Shown: positions 8,343 to 17,030 of the stretch, piece after piece
Layout: every line of letters begins with the position of its first letter
Numbering within the stretch: position 1 is the first letter of the stretch
Assembly: GCA_036788195.1 (NCBI GenBank)
Contig: DAIQNX010000014.1
Location: forward strand, 10,438 to 74,437
Length of the DNA: 64,000 nucleotides
Direction: 5' to 3'
Origin: CALFXN01 sp937957815
GTDB lineage: Bacteria; Synergistota; Synergistia; Synergistales; Aminobacteriaceae
Notes under the pieces: generated by a model
Database searches by the model: none
Seen by the model: only the letters and a program-made list of their open reading frames with translations
What the model was told of the DNA's origin: nothing
Program-made: the position numbers and the translations under genes

Positions 8343-9431
8343 ATGAACCGCAGAGTTCGATTTTTAGCAGGATTTCTGCTGCCGTGCCGCTGCAGACTCA
8401 TTTCTCTGGCGCTTCTTGTCCTCGTTTACGTTTTAGGTGCCGGAGCCATCGCGGGAGCGGCGGAAGGACCGTCCACGTTCCAGATTCTGGCGCGGGCCGA
8501 GAAGATCGTCTATGGGGACGTCAAGGGCGGCGGGTTGATCGATCGCCTGAACGGAATCGAGAAGGATCTCTTCGGAAGGGGACTCCCCGGGAGTATCTCC
8601 GACCGACAGACGGCGCTTGTCTCGTTTCTCGAGAAGGGCAACGCCGAGCAGCCGGCGCTTCTTTTCAAGCTCGGCGTCGCCGAGTGGGCGCTTTCGCAGC
8701 GCATACGGGCAGGGGACGCCGTTGCGCAGCGGATAGACGCGCTCGAAATGCAGCTCGAGGGAGCGTCGATGCAGGACAAGCCCATGTCGATGCGTCTTGA
8801 ACGGATTCTCTCGCTGCTGCTTTCAGAAGCGGTCCAGTGGAAGGACGTCGAGGTCCCGGCTGCCCTTGTCCTGAGATCGGAGCTCGCCCGGACGCTCTCG
8901 CCGTCGACGTCGAAGGTCGGCGACGAGGTCCTTCTGACGCTCCGGCAGGATGTCGTCGTTGATTCCCACCTTGTCGCGGGGCGAGGATCCCGCATCGTCG
9001 GCAAGGTGACGGAAGTCTCGAAGCCCCGAAGTTTCGGCAGGGCCGCCGAGGTGAAGGTCGTCATGGAGAAACTCCTGCCTCTGGGCCCCGAGGAGATCCC
9101 GGTCACGATCGGAGATGCCGCGAAAAAAGCCTCGCAGGCCGAGTCCGCGCAGATCGCGGCGGCCGGTACGAGCTTCCTCGGGGCGATCCTTCTCGGTCCT
9201 CTCGGCCTCGCCGGCGGATTCCTCGTCCGCGGAGACGCGAAAGAGATCCCGGAAGGAACTCCGATTTACGTCCAGACGGTCGATACGGCACGCGCTTCCG
9301 GGTATCCGATCCCGGCCGGACTCGCGAGCGTCGTCCGGGATCGCGACGAAAATGCCCCGTTATCGGCGGACGCCGAGCCGACGCCCGTCGAACGCGAAAC
9401 GAAAGGTCCCGAACGGGACGGATCGAAATGA
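8343..9431 (+). CDS. exported protein of unknown function, repeat-motif N-terminus
   Basis: A 362-residue protein with a signal peptide (hydrophobic 19-36, likely cut after AGA or GAA near residue 40). The strong site GGAGGTGG at 8331-8338 fixes the ATG. After the signal comes a motif of the form AEKxxYG...RLN.xE.xLFG, reminiscent of short motifs in exported proteins of several diderm phyla. A beta-rich domain follows (about 195-260; LTLRQDVVVDSHLVAGRGSR), then a glycine-rich hydrophobic stretch (about 275-295; LGAILLGPLGLAGGFLVRG) that could touch a membrane. No enzyme motif is seen. Its place between pyrG and lptC/lptD suggests an envelope role; that is inference. Confidence 0.7.
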   Translation: MNRRVRFLAGFLLPCRCRLISLALLVLVYVLGAGAIAGAAEGPSTFQILARAEKIVYGDVKGGGLIDRLNGIEKDLFGRGLPGSISDRQTALVSFLEKGNAEQPALLFKLGVAEWALSQRIRAGDAVAQRIDALEMQLEGASMQDKPMSMRLERILSLLLSEAVQWKDVEVPAALVLRSELARTLSPSTSKVGDEVLLTLRQDVVVDSHLVAGRGSRIVGKVTEVSKPRSFGRAAEVKVVMEKLLPLGPEEIPVTIGDAAKKASQAESAQIAAAGTSFLGAILLGPLGLAGGFLVRGDAKEIPEGTPIYVQTVDTARASGYPIPAGLASVVRDRDENAPLSADAEPTPVERETKGPERDGSK

Positions 9432-9461
9432 TTTCGTAGCAGGAAAGCGAGGAACGCGAAT

Positions 9462-9887
9462 ATGCTCTGGAAAAAACGCGTCGCGACGACACTGTGCATT
9501 CTGGGTCTGTTTGCGGGAACGGCGTTCGCCTTCGACCTCGGCGACCTTATCGGCGTCGTTGGGGGCGGTTTTCTCGTCGAAAAGGTATCCGGACCGCTCG
9601 ACGATTTCATCAACACGATTACGCTGAATAAGGGTGCCAAGGTCCAGGGAAAGACCAAGGTCGTTCCGATCGTGTCGCTGGGCTCCGGAACGCGTATCGG
9701 AGCCGCGCAGGTTGCGGGGCCGAAGGGAACCGTGGACCAGTGTCAGGCAGTCGCGCAGATCGAAGTGACCTTCATGGGCCGGATGCGGGTGAAGATTCTC
9801 GTTCCGATCGACTCCCTCAATCCGCTGCAGCGGTTCCGTCGCGTCCAGGGCGTGGGCGTCTCGGCCGTCATCGACTATAAGCTCTGA
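9462..9887 (+). CDS. small exported protein of unknown function
   Basis: A 141-residue protein with a clear signal peptide (cleavage expected after AFA, residue about 23). The mature part starts with a glycine-rich segment (LIGVVGGGFLVEKVSGPL) and continues as alternating short strands (GKTKVVPIVSLGSGTRIGAAQVAG) of about 110 residues. I do not recognise the family. The ribosome site GAGGAACG precedes the ATG. It lies 30 bases after the preceding exported protein and 7 bases before the next, in an apparent operon that ends with LPS-transport genes, so a periplasmic or outer-membrane role is plausible but unproven. Confidence 0.65.
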   Translation: MLWKKRVATTLCILGLFAGTAFAFDLGDLIGVVGGGFLVEKVSGPLDDFINTITLNKGAKVQGKTKVVPIVSLGSGTRIGAAQVAGPKGTVDQCQAVAQIEVTFMGRMRVKILVPIDSLNPLQRFRRVQGVGVSAVIDYKL

Positions 9888-9930
9888 TGCCGGAATGCCT
9901 GAAAAAGGCGATATCCCGAGGCATTTTCGC

Positions 9931-11169
9931 ATGATTCCGACCCTTTTCCGGAGGGGAGGAGCGTGCTGCCTCTTCTTTCTCCTTGCGACGCTTCCGCCGA
10001 TGTGCGCGTGCGCCGATACCTCCCCCGTCGAGGAGGCGACGTCGATCCTCGAACGGTGGACCACCTTTCACTGGGGACGGGACTGCATCGTGTGGGTGGT
10101 GCACTATCCGGAAGAACTCGTGACCCCGTGGGTCGAGGCTGAGGCGTCGCGATCCGGGATGTCGCAGGAGGAAAAAGACAATTATCGGCGATCGTTCGTC
10201 AAAGAACTCCGTATCGCGGAAACCGAGCCGTTTCTGCTGACGGTCTATGCGTTCGGGCCAAAACCCCTCGCGCTCGCTCCGCTTTCGTCCTCCGTGCTTC
10301 TGTCGCTTCCCGACGGAAGGTCGGTTGCTCCGGTCTCCTACGAGAAAAAGTTCGACGAACCTCTTTCGGGAGTAGTCCAGGGACTCGTCTTCTTTCCCAA
10401 GCAGCCGGACAAACGCTTCGTCGTGACGGTCAGGGGGCTTGGAATCCGCCGGGAACAGGAGTTCGCCTTCGGCGTCTCTGCCGTTCAAACCGAAGGCCCC
10501 GGAATCGTTCCGGAAGAAGGTCCGGGGCCGAAGGATACCGAGCCTTCCATTGCGGCGAAGTCGCCTGGAAAGGGAAAGGGGACTGTGACGGGAGGGAACC
10601 GCGAAGGAATCGTCGTTTCGCTGCCCCCCGCCCCGAAATCGGAGAAGAAAGCCCCGGTCGTGCCGGAGCGCCCTGAACGTCCGTTGCCTCCCGTGCCTCC
10701 GACGCCTCCGCTTCCCGAACCGTCAGCGACGCCGGTTCCGGCCCTGGTCGGGTCCGATGATGTCGCATTGGCGGCGTTCCGGCCTGACTCGAAAAAGCTC
10801 GCTTCGGGAGATGTCGCACCGCAGGATCCCTCTTCGCCGGAAACGCGAAAGAAGGATACGAAGAACGTCTATCGGTCGAAGGAAAAGGCGCTCGAGGCGT
10901 TTCTCTCCGAATGGATCGCGGGCGACGCCGGGAAAATGCATTCTCTTCTTTCCGAACCGTCGGCGAAGACGGTGTCCGTTCAGGCATTGAAACGCGACAC
11001 GATCGACACGCCGATGCGGTGGGCGCTCAAGGACGGGTACAAGATCAAATGGCTCGACGGGAACAGGGCCAAGGTGATTGCGTCGCAGAAGTTCATCCTG
11101 ATGAGAACTCTCGTGAGCCGCGTCGTGACATTGGCGCAGGAAGGGCACAGCTGGAGTGTTGTCTGGTAG
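9931..11169 (+). CDS. exported proline-rich protein of unknown function
   Basis: About 412 residues from the ATG at 9931; an in-frame ATG at 9895 is the alternative. The start is set by the signal peptide (GGACCLFFLLATLPP, cleavage after CACA). An N-terminal folded domain of about 150 residues follows (ERWTTFHWGRDCIVWVVHYP). A charged, Pro-rich linker with repeated PP/PxP runs spans about 185-285, and a C-terminal domain of about 110 residues (KALEAFLSEWIAGDAGKMHS) looks like a small NTF2- or DUF4864-type fold. It overlaps the lptC-like gene by 14 bases, implying coupled translation. Function unknown. Confidence 0.65.
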   Translation: MIPTLFRRGGACCLFFLLATLPPMCACADTSPVEEATSILERWTTFHWGRDCIVWVVHYPEELVTPWVEAEASRSGMSQEEKDNYRRSFVKELRIAETEPFLLTVYAFGPKPLALAPLSSSVLLSLPDGRSVAPVSYEKKFDEPLSGVVQGLVFFPKQPDKRFVVTVRGLGIRREQEFAFGVSAVQTEGPGIVPEEGPGPKDTEPSIAAKSPGKGKGTVTGGNREGIVVSLPPAPKSEKKAPVVPERPERPLPPVPPTPPLPEPSATPVPALVGSDDVALAAFRPDSKKLASGDVAPQDPSSPETRKKDTKNVYRSKEKALEAFLSEWIAGDAGKMHSLLSEPSAKTVSVQALKRDTIDTPMRWALKDGYKIKWLDGNRAKVIASQKFILMRTLVSRVVTLAQEGHSWSVVW

Positions 11170-11764
11170 AATCACCAGATGGGGAATAGCCGCGGCCGTC
11201 GCCGCCGCTGCGGGGCTGTATATCCATGGCCTCGTCCACGATTTGTCGCTCCAGACCACCATGGTGCGGAAGGGCCTTGCGCACATTCCCGCGATGGTGG
11301 TCGAGAATATCGGGGTCGACAGGGAGTTCGCGGGTGTCCTCTGGAAGGGATCGATCGCGAGGGCGGAACGCGGGGAGTCGGGCGTGACGCTTACATCCAT
11401 CGATATGACCGGCGAATGGCCCGAAGGACGACGGATACGTTTTTCCGCCCCGGAGGCGGGGTACGAGGAAGCGCGGGAGCGCGCCGTCATCGAGCGCATC
11501 AGTGGTGTTATCTGGTATGCCGCCGTATCGGGCGATACGGCTTCCGGAGATTCGGCCGCAGGCGAGCCGGAGGTCCGCTTCGAGGCGAAACGGGCTCTGT
11601 GGACAAACGGATCGAGGGAAATCGTGTTTCCCGAGGGACTTCTGGTTTTCTCTCCCGGTGGGACACTGCGCGGGCAAACCGCGAGGGCGTCGATTGACGG
11701 AGAGTTCCGGATCGAGGGAGGAGCCGTATTGACGTGGAACGACGAAGAATGCATATTTCGCTGA
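11156..11764 (+). CDS. lptC: LptC-like LPS-export periplasmic protein
   Basis: A 202-residue protein with one N-terminal membrane segment (about 8-28) and a beta-rich periplasmic remainder of the size of LptC, the bitopic protein that passes LPS from the LptBFG transporter to LptA. Strand patterns such as VENIGVDREFAGVLWKGSIARAE, and the GTLRGQTARASIDGEFRIEGGA ending, resemble the beta-jellyroll of LptC/OstA proteins. It directly precedes and overlaps the lptD-like gene, which supports the call; similarity is too weak to be certain. The GTG at 11156 is chosen (TTG at 11159 is possible); both lie inside the previous gene. Confidence 0.6.
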   Translation: MLSGRITRWGIAAAVAAAAGLYIHGLVHDLSLQTTMVRKGLAHIPAMVVENIGVDREFAGVLWKGSIARAERGESGVTLTSIDMTGEWPEGRRIRFSAPEAGYEEARERAVIERISGVIWYAAVSGDTASGDSAAGEPEVRFEAKRALWTNGSREIVFPEGLLVFSPGGTLRGQTARASIDGEFRIEGGAVLTWNDEECIFR

Positions 11765-13503
11765 AGGAGACCGGATGCTGGAACGAATCGGGGCGTCCGG
11801 ACCGGCGTCGGTTCCGGTTCCTTCTTTTTGCTATATGTCTCCATGTTGTTGTTTTATTTTCGGCGATGTCCGTGAGTGCCGACGGATTCCCTGAACAGGG
11901 AACCGAAGTCACTCTCGACGCGGAGAAAGTTACGTTCGACGAGGCGGGAGGGACCGCGAGCGCCGAAGGAGGAGTTCTCCTCCGGTACGGCGCCATACGC
12001 ATCAACGCCGAGCATGTCGATGTCGATGCGACGACGAACGTCGTCACCGCGAAGTCGCTCCCAGGGAAAAAGGTCATCATCGTCTCGCAGGGGCGGACGC
12101 TCGAGGGTGACCAGCTTCGCTACAACCTCCGGACGCGAGAGGGGGTTCTCACGAACGCGACGGCGTATTCTCCCGCCGGAGAGGGTGCGGTGTTCATCCG
12201 CGGCGAGAATGTCGAGGTGGCTCCGCCCGAAATAGCCATCCAGAAGGGGTGGGTTTCGAGAGAGGCGGCCGCATCGGCGATCAAGGACGGTCAGCCCGTC
12301 GGGAAATGGGAAAGGGCTTCGTTTTCGACGTGTCCTCTGGACCATCCGCACTACAGGCTCGTCACGCGCAGGGTCACCATAGTTCCGGGAAAGAAGGTCA
12401 TCGCGAAGAATCCGCGGATCTACATCGGGGATCTCCTTCTTTTTTCGTACCCGTTCGACTATATCGTCCGCCTCGACCGGAGGGAACGGGCGCTCGAAAC
12501 GACATTCATGCCGCTCGTCGAACGAACGTCAGACAAGGGGCTCGGTCTCGGCATCTCGGGGCCGATCGCCTGGGATACGGGCAAGGTGACGATCGACGCC
12601 GTGTATTGGGAGAAGATCGACGCGGAATGGAAGGTCGCCCTCGAACAGAATGTCGGCGATACGCTGACGTTGTTCGCGTCGACCTCCTACACCTGGGAGG
12701 AGACGACGGGGGAGAAGACGTACCGTCCGACGTGGGGGATCTATACGCGTTCCGGAGAATGGACGGCGAAGCTCATGTGGTCGCAGCGGGAGGCCGTCGA
12801 GGTCGAAAAGGGTGTCGGCATCACGTACAAGAGCGTTCTCTGGAGGGATCCCGAATTTTCGGTGACGGGACCATGGTGGCGGGATTCGGCGCTCGATTAT
12901 TCGTGGTGGCGCCTTCGGGCTACTGCCGGCCGCTACGAGGAGATTTCGGGCGGAACGACCGTCCGCGCCGACAGGAAGGGTGCCGGAGTGGAGCTGTACG
13001 GGGAGTCCGAGGGAGCCGTTCGCGCCTTCTGGAGCGGATCCTACTGGTATTACCGGTACGACGATCCGGATTCGACGCAGAAGATCGGCGAGGCGACGCT
13101 TGGGGTCCGCTATGGGCGCGGATCGGTGAAGTTCGGAACGGCCTATGTCCGCAGATGGGTGAGCGGAGAGTCTCCGATGAACTGGGATTCGTACGAAGAG
13201 CGCGAAGAAATCCACCAGCTTGTCGGGGTGTCGATTTCTCCCGCGTGGTCTTTTTCGGTTCGCGGCGGGTATGACCTCGAGAATTCAACTATGGGGGAAC
13301 TGGTGTACCGTCTGACCTATAACAACGACTGTTGCATGCAGTGGGAGTTCGTCTATCGCGACGACCGGAAGGGCGACGACGACTGGATGGGGCTCAAGCT
13401 CACGGTGCTCGCGTTTCCGGAAAAACCGGTCTCGTTCGGGAGCAAGAATCTGAACGACCCGTTCGACCCGCCGAAGGACGCGCCCAAAAGAGACGACGAA
13501 TAA
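11749..13503 (+). CDS. lptD: LptD-like LPS-assembly outer-membrane protein (OstA domain plus beta-barrel)
   Basis: About 584 residues from the ATG at 11749; GTG 11734 is an alternative. A signal peptide (FRFLLFAICLHVVVLFS, cut after VSA) is followed by an OstA/LptA-type domain (about 50-170) with the typical VTLDAEKVTFDEAGGTASAE and VDVDATTNVVTAKSLPG strands. The rest alternates amphipathic aromatic-rich strands (FWSGSYWYYRYDD, SVKFGTAYVRRW), as expected for an outer-membrane barrel. It is shorter than the E. coli protein of roughly 780 residues. It would insert LPS-type glycolipid into the outer leaflet, which is direct evidence that the cell is diderm. Confidence 0.8.
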   Translation: MHISLKETGCWNESGRPDRRRFRFLLFAICLHVVVLFSAMSVSADGFPEQGTEVTLDAEKVTFDEAGGTASAEGGVLLRYGAIRINAEHVDVDATTNVVTAKSLPGKKVIIVSQGRTLEGDQLRYNLRTREGVLTNATAYSPAGEGAVFIRGENVEVAPPEIAIQKGWVSREAAASAIKDGQPVGKWERASFSTCPLDHPHYRLVTRRVTIVPGKKVIAKNPRIYIGDLLLFSYPFDYIVRLDRRERALETTFMPLVERTSDKGLGLGISGPIAWDTGKVTIDAVYWEKIDAEWKVALEQNVGDTLTLFASTSYTWEETTGEKTYRPTWGIYTRSGEWTAKLMWSQREAVEVEKGVGITYKSVLWRDPEFSVTGPWWRDSALDYSWWRLRATAGRYEEISGGTTVRADRKGAGVELYGESEGAVRAFWSGSYWYYRYDDPDSTQKIGEATLGVRYGRGSVKFGTAYVRRWVSGESPMNWDSYEEREEIHQLVGVSISPAWSFSVRGGYDLENSTMGELVYRLTYNNDCCMQWEFVYRDDRKGDDDWMGLKLTVLAFPEKPVSFGSKNLNDPFDPPKDAPKRDDE

Positions 13504-13527
13504 AGGCGCGTCCCTCCGACAGATCGG

Positions 13528-13550
13528 AAAAACAGCCGAAGCAACCGGCT
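13528..13550 (-). terminator. intrinsic terminator of greA
   Basis: Read on the minus strand, AGCCG-(7 bases)-CGGCT is followed by GTTTTTCC. The stem touches the greA stop codon, and the T-run faces away from greA, between its end and the end of the lptD-like gene. Confidence 0.6.
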
Positions 13551-14040
13551 ACATGACGGTGATGTCGCGAACCCGGAGGTACCGGACGCCGCGGGGGACT
13601 TTCACCTGGACTTCATCCCCGACAGTCCTGTTGATGAGCGCCTGACCGACGGGGCTCTGGACGGAAATCTTCTTGTTCCTCGGGTCGGCTTCCTCGGATC
13701 CGACAAGCGTGTAGACAAAGATCTCCCTGTTCGTGGCGTCTTCGATCGTGACGGTTGTTCCGACGGTTACCCTGCTGGCGTCGATGTTCGTCGTATCGAG
13801 GATCTTCGCTTTGCTGAGCTGCGATTCAAGCCAGAGAATCCGGCTTTCGAGCTTTGCCTGTTCGTCCTTCGCGGCGGCGTATTCCGCGTTTTCACTGACG
13901 TCGCCGAACGAACGCGCCTCCTCAAGCTGGCGGGAAATCTCCGATCGTCCGTTGCTTCGCAGTTCGATCAGCTCCGCCGTGAGCCTGTCGTATCCTGTTT
14001 TCGTCATTACAGTGTCGTTTTCGATTCCTGTTCGTGCCAC
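13549..14040 (-). CDS. greA: transcription elongation factor GreA
   Basis: A 163-residue protein that enters the secondary channel of stalled RNA polymerase and triggers cleavage of backtracked RNA. The N-terminal coiled-coil is clear: LEEARSFGDVSENAEYAAAK carries the acidic tip (Asp/Glu) that coordinates the catalytic metal. The C-terminal FKBP-like domain ends VKVPRGVRYLRVRDI. The GTG at 14040 is preferred over the internal ATG at 14007 because GGGAGGC lies seven bases upstream of it. It has its own promoter at 14084-14112 and is divergent from rnj. Confidence 0.93.
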   Translation of the reverse strand: MARTGIENDTVMTKTGYDRLTAELIELRSNGRSEISRQLEEARSFGDVSENAEYAAAKDEQAKLESRILWLESQLSKAKILDTTNIDASRVTVGTTVTIEDATNREIFVYTLVGSEEADPRNKKISVQSPVGQALINRTVGDEVQVKVPRGVRYLRVRDITVM

Positions 14041-14083
14041 GATGCCGCCTCCCTGCTCTGGGCTGTCCGCATTGTGATATGGA

Positions 14084-14112
14084 ATTCTAACAGACATTCT
14101 TTTCCCAGGCAA
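14084..14112 (-). promoter_or_regulatory. greA promoter
   Basis: On the minus strand, TTGCCT (14107-14112) and TAGAAT (14084-14089) are separated by exactly 17 bases, about 45 bases upstream of the greA GTG. This is a good match to the housekeeping sigma consensus. Confidence 0.75.
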
Positions 14113-14164
14113 CAACCGATCTGGCGCGCCGTCGGATATGGAGTTCCGATCTGTCGCGGCGTTT

Positions 14165-14193
14165 TTGTCGATGTGCGGGCGTCGTTGTATAAT
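14165..14193 (+). promoter_or_regulatory. rnj promoter, heading a 15-gene run
   Basis: TTGTCG (14165-14170) and a perfect TATAAT (14188-14193) with a 17-base spacer. Transcription would begin near 14200, so the rnj start codon must lie downstream of that, which supports GTG 14240. It is the strongest promoter visible before the long co-directional block ending at 29194. Confidence 0.85.
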
Positions 14194-14239
14194 CACGGTT
14201 CGGGGCGGAAGAACGTTTCGTCCGAAGGATGGTGTGTAC

Positions 14240-16000
14240 GTGCGTAATTCAGACGGTTCGAAGGAAAAAAGTTCGGGATCCCACAGGAAAAACGCTCAGG
14301 AGTCCCTTCGGTTCATCTCTCTCGGCGGGTTGGGAGAAATCGGCAAAAATATGTACCTCATCGAGTACGGAGACGAGATCCTCGTGATCGACTCCGGATT
14401 GAAGTTCCCCGACGAGGAGATGCTCGGAATCGACTTCGTCATCCCGGATATCTCCTATCTCGCCGAGAACAAGTCGCGGATCGTCGGGGCGATCATCACC
14501 CACGGCCACGAGGACCATACGGGGGCGCTCGCGTTCGTGCTTCCGAAGCTCGATATCCCGATATACGCGACGAAACTGACGCTCGCGATGATCGAACACA
14601 AGCTCAGGGAGGCCGCTCCGTCCTATGTCGTGAAGGCGAACGAGGTCCGGGCGGGCGATTCGATCACGCTCGGGAACTTCTTCATCAGGTTCATGGCTGT
14701 CTGTCACTCGATTCCCGACGGAGTCGGGATCGCCGTGAAGACGCCGCTCGGAACCGTCGTCCATACCGGAGATTTCAAGCTCGACCCGACTCCGATCGAC
14801 GGACGCCTCACGGATTACGGGATGTTCGCGGACATTGGACGCGAGGGGGTTCTTCTCATGCTCTCCGACTCCACGAATGTCGAGCGCAAGGGGTTCACGC
14901 CATCGGAGAGAGTCTTGGGGGGGACGCTCGAGCGGATCTTCAGGCTTCACAGGAACCGACGGATCGTCATCGCGACGTTCGCGAGCAATCTCCACCGGGT
15001 CCAGCAGGTCGCCGACGTCGCGTCCCGGTTCAACCGGAAGATCGCGTTCATCGGCAGAAGCATGACCGGAAACGTCGAATTGGCGCAGGAGCTCGAGTAT
15101 CTCGATATCGACCCGAAGATGATCGTTCCCATGGAGGAGATCGAACGGACCGCGCCGAATCAGCTCGTTGTCATGACGACGGGGAGTCAGGGTGAGCCGT
15201 TCTCGGGGCTCGTGCTCATGAGCAAGGGGGAGCACAGGCAGATCTCGCTCGGGGAACGGGATCTCGTGGCGCTGTTCGCGACGCCGATCCCGGGAAACGA
15301 GAAACTGGTCAGCAGCACGATCAATCGGCTCTTTGCCCGTGGATGCGAAGTGATGTACGAGAGCGACAAGGAGGTTCACGTTTCGGGCCACGCCTCCCGA
15401 GAGGAGCTCAAACTCATGCTCAACCTCGTCCGCCCGAAGTATTTCGTTCCGATTCACGGGGAGTATCGCCATCTCGTGCGACACGCACAGCTCGCGGAAG
15501 AGGTCGGCGTCCCCGCGCGCAACACGTTCGTGATGCATATCGGCGATGTTCTGACCATCACGGAGAAAAAGGCGCAGGTCAGGGACCGGGTCCAGGCAGG
15601 CGGGATCCTCGTCGATGGCATCGCGTTCGGAGAACTCGAGGGCAGTATCCTGAAGGAGCGCCGAGAACTTGCGGAAGACGGCGTCATCGCCCTCTCCGCG
15701 ACGCTCGACGAAAGCGGGGCGCTCGTGGCCGATCCCGTCGTGGAAAGCCGCGGTTTCCTGCATATGGAGGATGCGGAGACGCTGCGGTCGGAGATCGTTG
15801 CCGCCGTCCGTCAGGGCGTCGCCGAAATGCGGGCGCTCGGTGGGCTTCAGAGTGACGCCCTGAGCCAGAAGGTGAAGATGAAGGTTCGCGACGTCATTCG
15901 CAGGTACAGTCGTTCGCGTCCCGTGATCATGGCCATGGTTTCGTCTCCGCGCGACGAAGGTTCCGAACCCGTCTTCATCAGGGGGAGGCGGCGGAGATGA
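14240..16000 (+). CDS. rnj: ribonuclease J
   Basis: A 586-residue metallo-beta-lactamase/beta-CASP ribonuclease with endo- and 5'-3' exonuclease activity for mRNA decay and rRNA maturation. After a short charged tail come FISLGGLGEIGKN and the zinc motif THGHEDHTGAL near residue 93. Next are GDFKLDPTP and the LSDSTNVERKG segment, and later the beta-CASP HVSGHASREEL and PIHGEYRHL motifs, then a C-terminal domain. The GTG 14240 start has GAAGGA ten bases upstream and lies after the predicted transcription start. The stop overlaps uppP by four bases. Confidence 0.95.
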   Translation: MRNSDGSKEKSSGSHRKNAQESLRFISLGGLGEIGKNMYLIEYGDEILVIDSGLKFPDEEMLGIDFVIPDISYLAENKSRIVGAIITHGHEDHTGALAFVLPKLDIPIYATKLTLAMIEHKLREAAPSYVVKANEVRAGDSITLGNFFIRFMAVCHSIPDGVGIAVKTPLGTVVHTGDFKLDPTPIDGRLTDYGMFADIGREGVLLMLSDSTNVERKGFTPSERVLGGTLERIFRLHRNRRIVIATFASNLHRVQQVADVASRFNRKIAFIGRSMTGNVELAQELEYLDIDPKMIVPMEEIERTAPNQLVVMTTGSQGEPFSGLVLMSKGEHRQISLGERDLVALFATPIPGNEKLVSSTINRLFARGCEVMYESDKEVHVSGHASREELKLMLNLVRPKYFVPIHGEYRHLVRHAQLAEEVGVPARNTFVMHIGDVLTITEKKAQVRDRVQAGGILVDGIAFGELEGSILKERRELAEDGVIALSATLDESGALVADPVVESRGFLHMEDAETLRSEIVAAVRQGVAEMRALGGLQSDALSQKVKMKVRDVIRRYSRSRPVIMAMVSSPRDEGSEPVFIRGRRRR

Positions 16001-16785
16001 CCGGATCGTTGCTCCTCGGACTTCTGCAGGGGGTGACCGAATTCCTTCCGGTCAGCAGCTCGGGGCACCTCGCGCTTCTCCAGATGTTCCTCGGGTACGG
16101 CGAGGCTCCGCTCGCGTTCGATGTCGTCCTGCACGTCGCGACGATGCTCGCCACGATCGTGTACTTCCGGAGGGATATTCTCGTCCTTTCGCGTGAGTTC
16201 TGCTCAGGCTTCGCGAAGAGTTCGGGACGTGCGACGCCTGGGTGGAGGATCGGATGGGCGGTCGTTGCCGGAACGGTCGTAACCGCGATAGTCGGCCTTC
16301 CCCTGAAGCCGCTCGTGGAACGCGCGCTCTCCTCTCCGACTCTGGTCGGAGCCGGCTTGTGCGTAACGGCGACTCTCCTTTTTCTCTCCGGAGCGTCGCG
16401 GGACGGAACGTCCCGGATGACGCTCCGCTGCGGTCTGATTGTCGGGCTCGCCCAGGGGATCGCGGTCCTTCCGGGCATATCCCGTTCCGGAGCCACTCTG
16501 GCGGCGGGACTGCGAAGCGGGCTCGACAGGGACGAATCGTTTCGTTTTTCCTTTCTGCTCTCGCTTCCCGCGATCGCCGGAGCCGTTGTTCTCGAGTTCA
16601 GGCATGGCCTGTCTTCGGCAGGCTTGCCCGAAGGCTGGTACTGGGGGGCGCTCGTCGCGTTCCTGTCAGGGTACGCAGCCCTCGGTCTCCTGAGACGTTT
16701 CGTCACGGGCGGCAGGCTGCGGGTCTTCTCGATCTACTGCGCGTGTCTCGGCGCACTGGCGCTCGGCGCCTCGCTTGCGGGGTGA
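15997..16785 (+). CDS. uppP: undecaprenyl-diphosphatase (UppP/BacA)
   Basis: A 262-residue polytopic membrane enzyme that dephosphorylates undecaprenyl pyrophosphate, recycling the lipid carrier for peptidoglycan and other envelope polymers. The N-terminal GLLQGVTEFLPVSSSGHL and the later LPGISRSGATLAAGL are the two active-site signatures of the BacA family. About seven to eight hydrophobic segments fit the family's topology and length. The ATG overlaps the rnj stop (ATGA). Membership in a run with other envelope genes fits its role. Confidence 0.95.
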   Translation: MTGSLLLGLLQGVTEFLPVSSSGHLALLQMFLGYGEAPLAFDVVLHVATMLATIVYFRRDILVLSREFCSGFAKSSGRATPGWRIGWAVVAGTVVTAIVGLPLKPLVERALSSPTLVGAGLCVTATLLFLSGASRDGTSRMTLRCGLIVGLAQGIAVLPGISRSGATLAAGLRSGLDRDESFRFSFLLSLPAIAGAVVLEFRHGLSSAGLPEGWYWGALVAFLSGYAALGLLRRFVTGGRLRVFSIYCACLGALALGASLAG

Positions 16786-16790
16786 CGACG

Positions 16791-17030
16791 ATGCCTTCGT
16801 CGCATTCGCGGTGGTGGTATGTCATCGTTTCGATCCTCGTCGGAACGCTGCTCGGCCTTTATCTCCAGCGATTCCAGACGACGGCTCCGTTCATGCGCGA
16901 CATCCTCTCTGTCGGGTTCAACCTTCAGGATGTCGACCTCGGAGTCGTCACGTTCGGAGTGAAGTTCGGTTTCCGATGCAACCTCGGAACGATCGTCGGC
17001 GGAGTGGTCGGCCTGTGGCTTTCCCGGTGA
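16791..17030 (+). CDS. DUF4321 small membrane protein
   Basis: A 79-residue protein with an N-terminal membrane segment (about 9-25, YVIVSILVGTLLGLYL) and a C-terminal one (about 60-77, NLGTIVGGVVGLWL). The middle part NLQDVDLGVVTFGVKFGF is the recognisable core of DUF4321, a family of unknown function that often lies next to maf-type genes in Firmicutes-like gene orders. Only five bases separate it from uppP, and its stop overlaps the maf start (GTGA), so it is embedded in the same transcript. No function can be assigned. Confidence 0.75.
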   Translation: MPSSHSRWWYVIVSILVGTLLGLYLQRFQTTAPFMRDILSVGFNLQDVDLGVVTFGVKFGFRCNLGTIVGGVVGLWLSR

